Below the pieces are notes generated by a model that was given only the letters and a program-made list of their open reading frames with translations, was not told the DNA's origin and ran no database searches. Below are positions 4,555-5,066 of a DNA stretch of 5,066 nt, piece after piece. Source of the stretch: an uncultured Porphyromonas sp. Lineage in GTDB: Bacteria > Bacteroidota > Bacteroidia > Bacteroidales > Porphyromonadaceae. The translations under genes and the position numbers were made by a program. Location of the stretch: NCBI RefSeq assembly GCF_947254915.1, contig NZ_CAMYEZ010000136.1:1-5066 (forward strand). The letters run 5' to 3'. Position 1 is the stretch's first letter. Each line of letters starts with the position of its first letter.

Positions 4555-5066
4555 TTATTTAAAGCTGTATTTGGAATACACATCCGTGTCAGACTCTCTA
4601 TGATATAGAGCCTTACAATCGTCTATGATATCCTCTGTACCAAATCCGTGAATGGCTCGGCCCATTAAGAATGAGACCGTATAGTCGTTCCAGTCTTTGC
4701 CTAATGACGATGCTTTCACCGCTCCTTCATTGAGGTACTTCCACATTTCCGCTTCACTGATGTATTGCAACCAATAACACCATTTTGCCAAGCTCACCAG
4801 TCGGCATATGTCCCAAGCATACGTGGAGGTTGTGGTCCGGACTTGAGCCAAATCTGTTTTTAGCCCGTCTGCTATCAAAGTCTGCAGCTCAATAAGTTCC
4901 TCGGAAGAACCTCTTTGAGCAAGGACTTCGTCCAATTCCGTACTCTGCTCTAAATTAAGCAGAGCGTTTAGCGTCTCTAGAGCATCTTCCCGACCATTAA
5001 TGCCCCATTGTTTTTGAAGCCCGGTCTTGTATACATTCATATTATCATCGGTGATAATACTAAGGA
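4555..5066 (-). CDS. DUF1266-family protein, 5' end outside window
   Basis: The frame ends at 4555 and stays open to the right edge, so the visible part is about 170 residues and the true start is probably beyond 5066. A Met at 5040 is the only internal start near the edge, but the preceding codons read on without a stop and the family is normally longer at this end. Numbering from that Met, the family blocks are WGINGREDALETLNALL (12-28), AWDICRLVSLAKWCYW (75-90), YISEAEMWKYL (93-103) and DWNDYTVSFLMGRAI (116-130), the pattern of DUF1266. The biochemical role of this family is not established. No signal peptide or membrane segment is seen in the visible part. Composition looks more AT-rich than the operon to the left, and its position next to an integrase remnant suggests acquired DNA. 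Confidence 0.72.
   Translation of the reverse strand, partial: LSIITDDNMNVYKTGLQKQWGINGREDALETLNALLNLEQSTELDEVLAQRGSSEELIELQTLIADGLKTDLAQVRTTTSTYAWDICRLVSLAKWCYWLQYISEAEMWKYLNEGAVKASSLGKDWNDYTVSFLMGRAIHGFGTEDIIDDCKALYHRESDTDVYSKYSFK

Noticed and set aside
3805..4583. Minus-strand open frames at 3805-4179, 4157-4351 and 4287-4583
   Set aside because: They run antisense to the end of rluA, its terminator, the integrase motifs and the hairpin spacer, and have no domain-like sequence.

Overview
The window looks like a chromosomal segment of a Bacteroidota bacterium, most likely a Porphyromonas-type anaerobe. The phylum call rests on four things: a promoter of the TTTG-N19-TAnnTTTG kind ahead of a tRNA, gene starts without Shine-Dalgarno sequences, a tRNA gene with no encoded CCA, and a HAMP-less two-TM histidine kinase of a type common in this phylum. 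The genus is an inference from general sequence character and was not tested by any search.

Layout. Bases 1-290 hold no recognisable gene. They contain a compact repeat structure (27-133): an 18-19 bp inverted repeat enclosing three 21-bp direct repeats, followed by two 10-bp palindromes. A tRNA-Thr(CGU) gene (339-411) follows, with a near-perfect Bacteroidota promoter upstream and a strong intrinsic terminator downstream. Converging on it from the right is a minus-strand orphan sensor histidine kinase (548-1717). Its start lies about 100 bp from a divergently transcribed TetR-family regulator (1825-2442). The regulator is the first gene of a tight plus-strand cluster: tetR, a FabG-type 3-oxoacyl-ACP reductase (2448-3197) and an RluA-family pseudouridine synthase (3217-3903). 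The cluster ends at a 16-bp terminator hairpin (3929-3965).

Directly behind that terminator the sequence becomes accessory. A tyrosine-recombinase fragment (3972-4463) keeps the C-terminal catalytic half (H, R, H, Y residues) but lacks the N-terminal arm and core-binding domains. It is followed by two intergenic inverted repeats and by the minus-strand 3' part of a DUF1266-family gene that runs off the right edge. The DUF1266 gene and the spacer beside it look AT-richer than the kinase-to-rluA block.

How the genes may work together: the 5-bp tetR-fabG spacing suggests the regulator controls its own operon, which includes a fatty-acid elongation (FASII) reductase, possibly in response to an acyl ligand. 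The rluA gene, 19 bp further on, is probably co-transcribed without an obvious functional link. No response regulator for the kinase is present in the window. I do not see a convincing complete new system. The items most worth following up are the repeat structure at the left end, the integrase remnant fused to the operon terminator, and the palindromic spacer 4464-4554.
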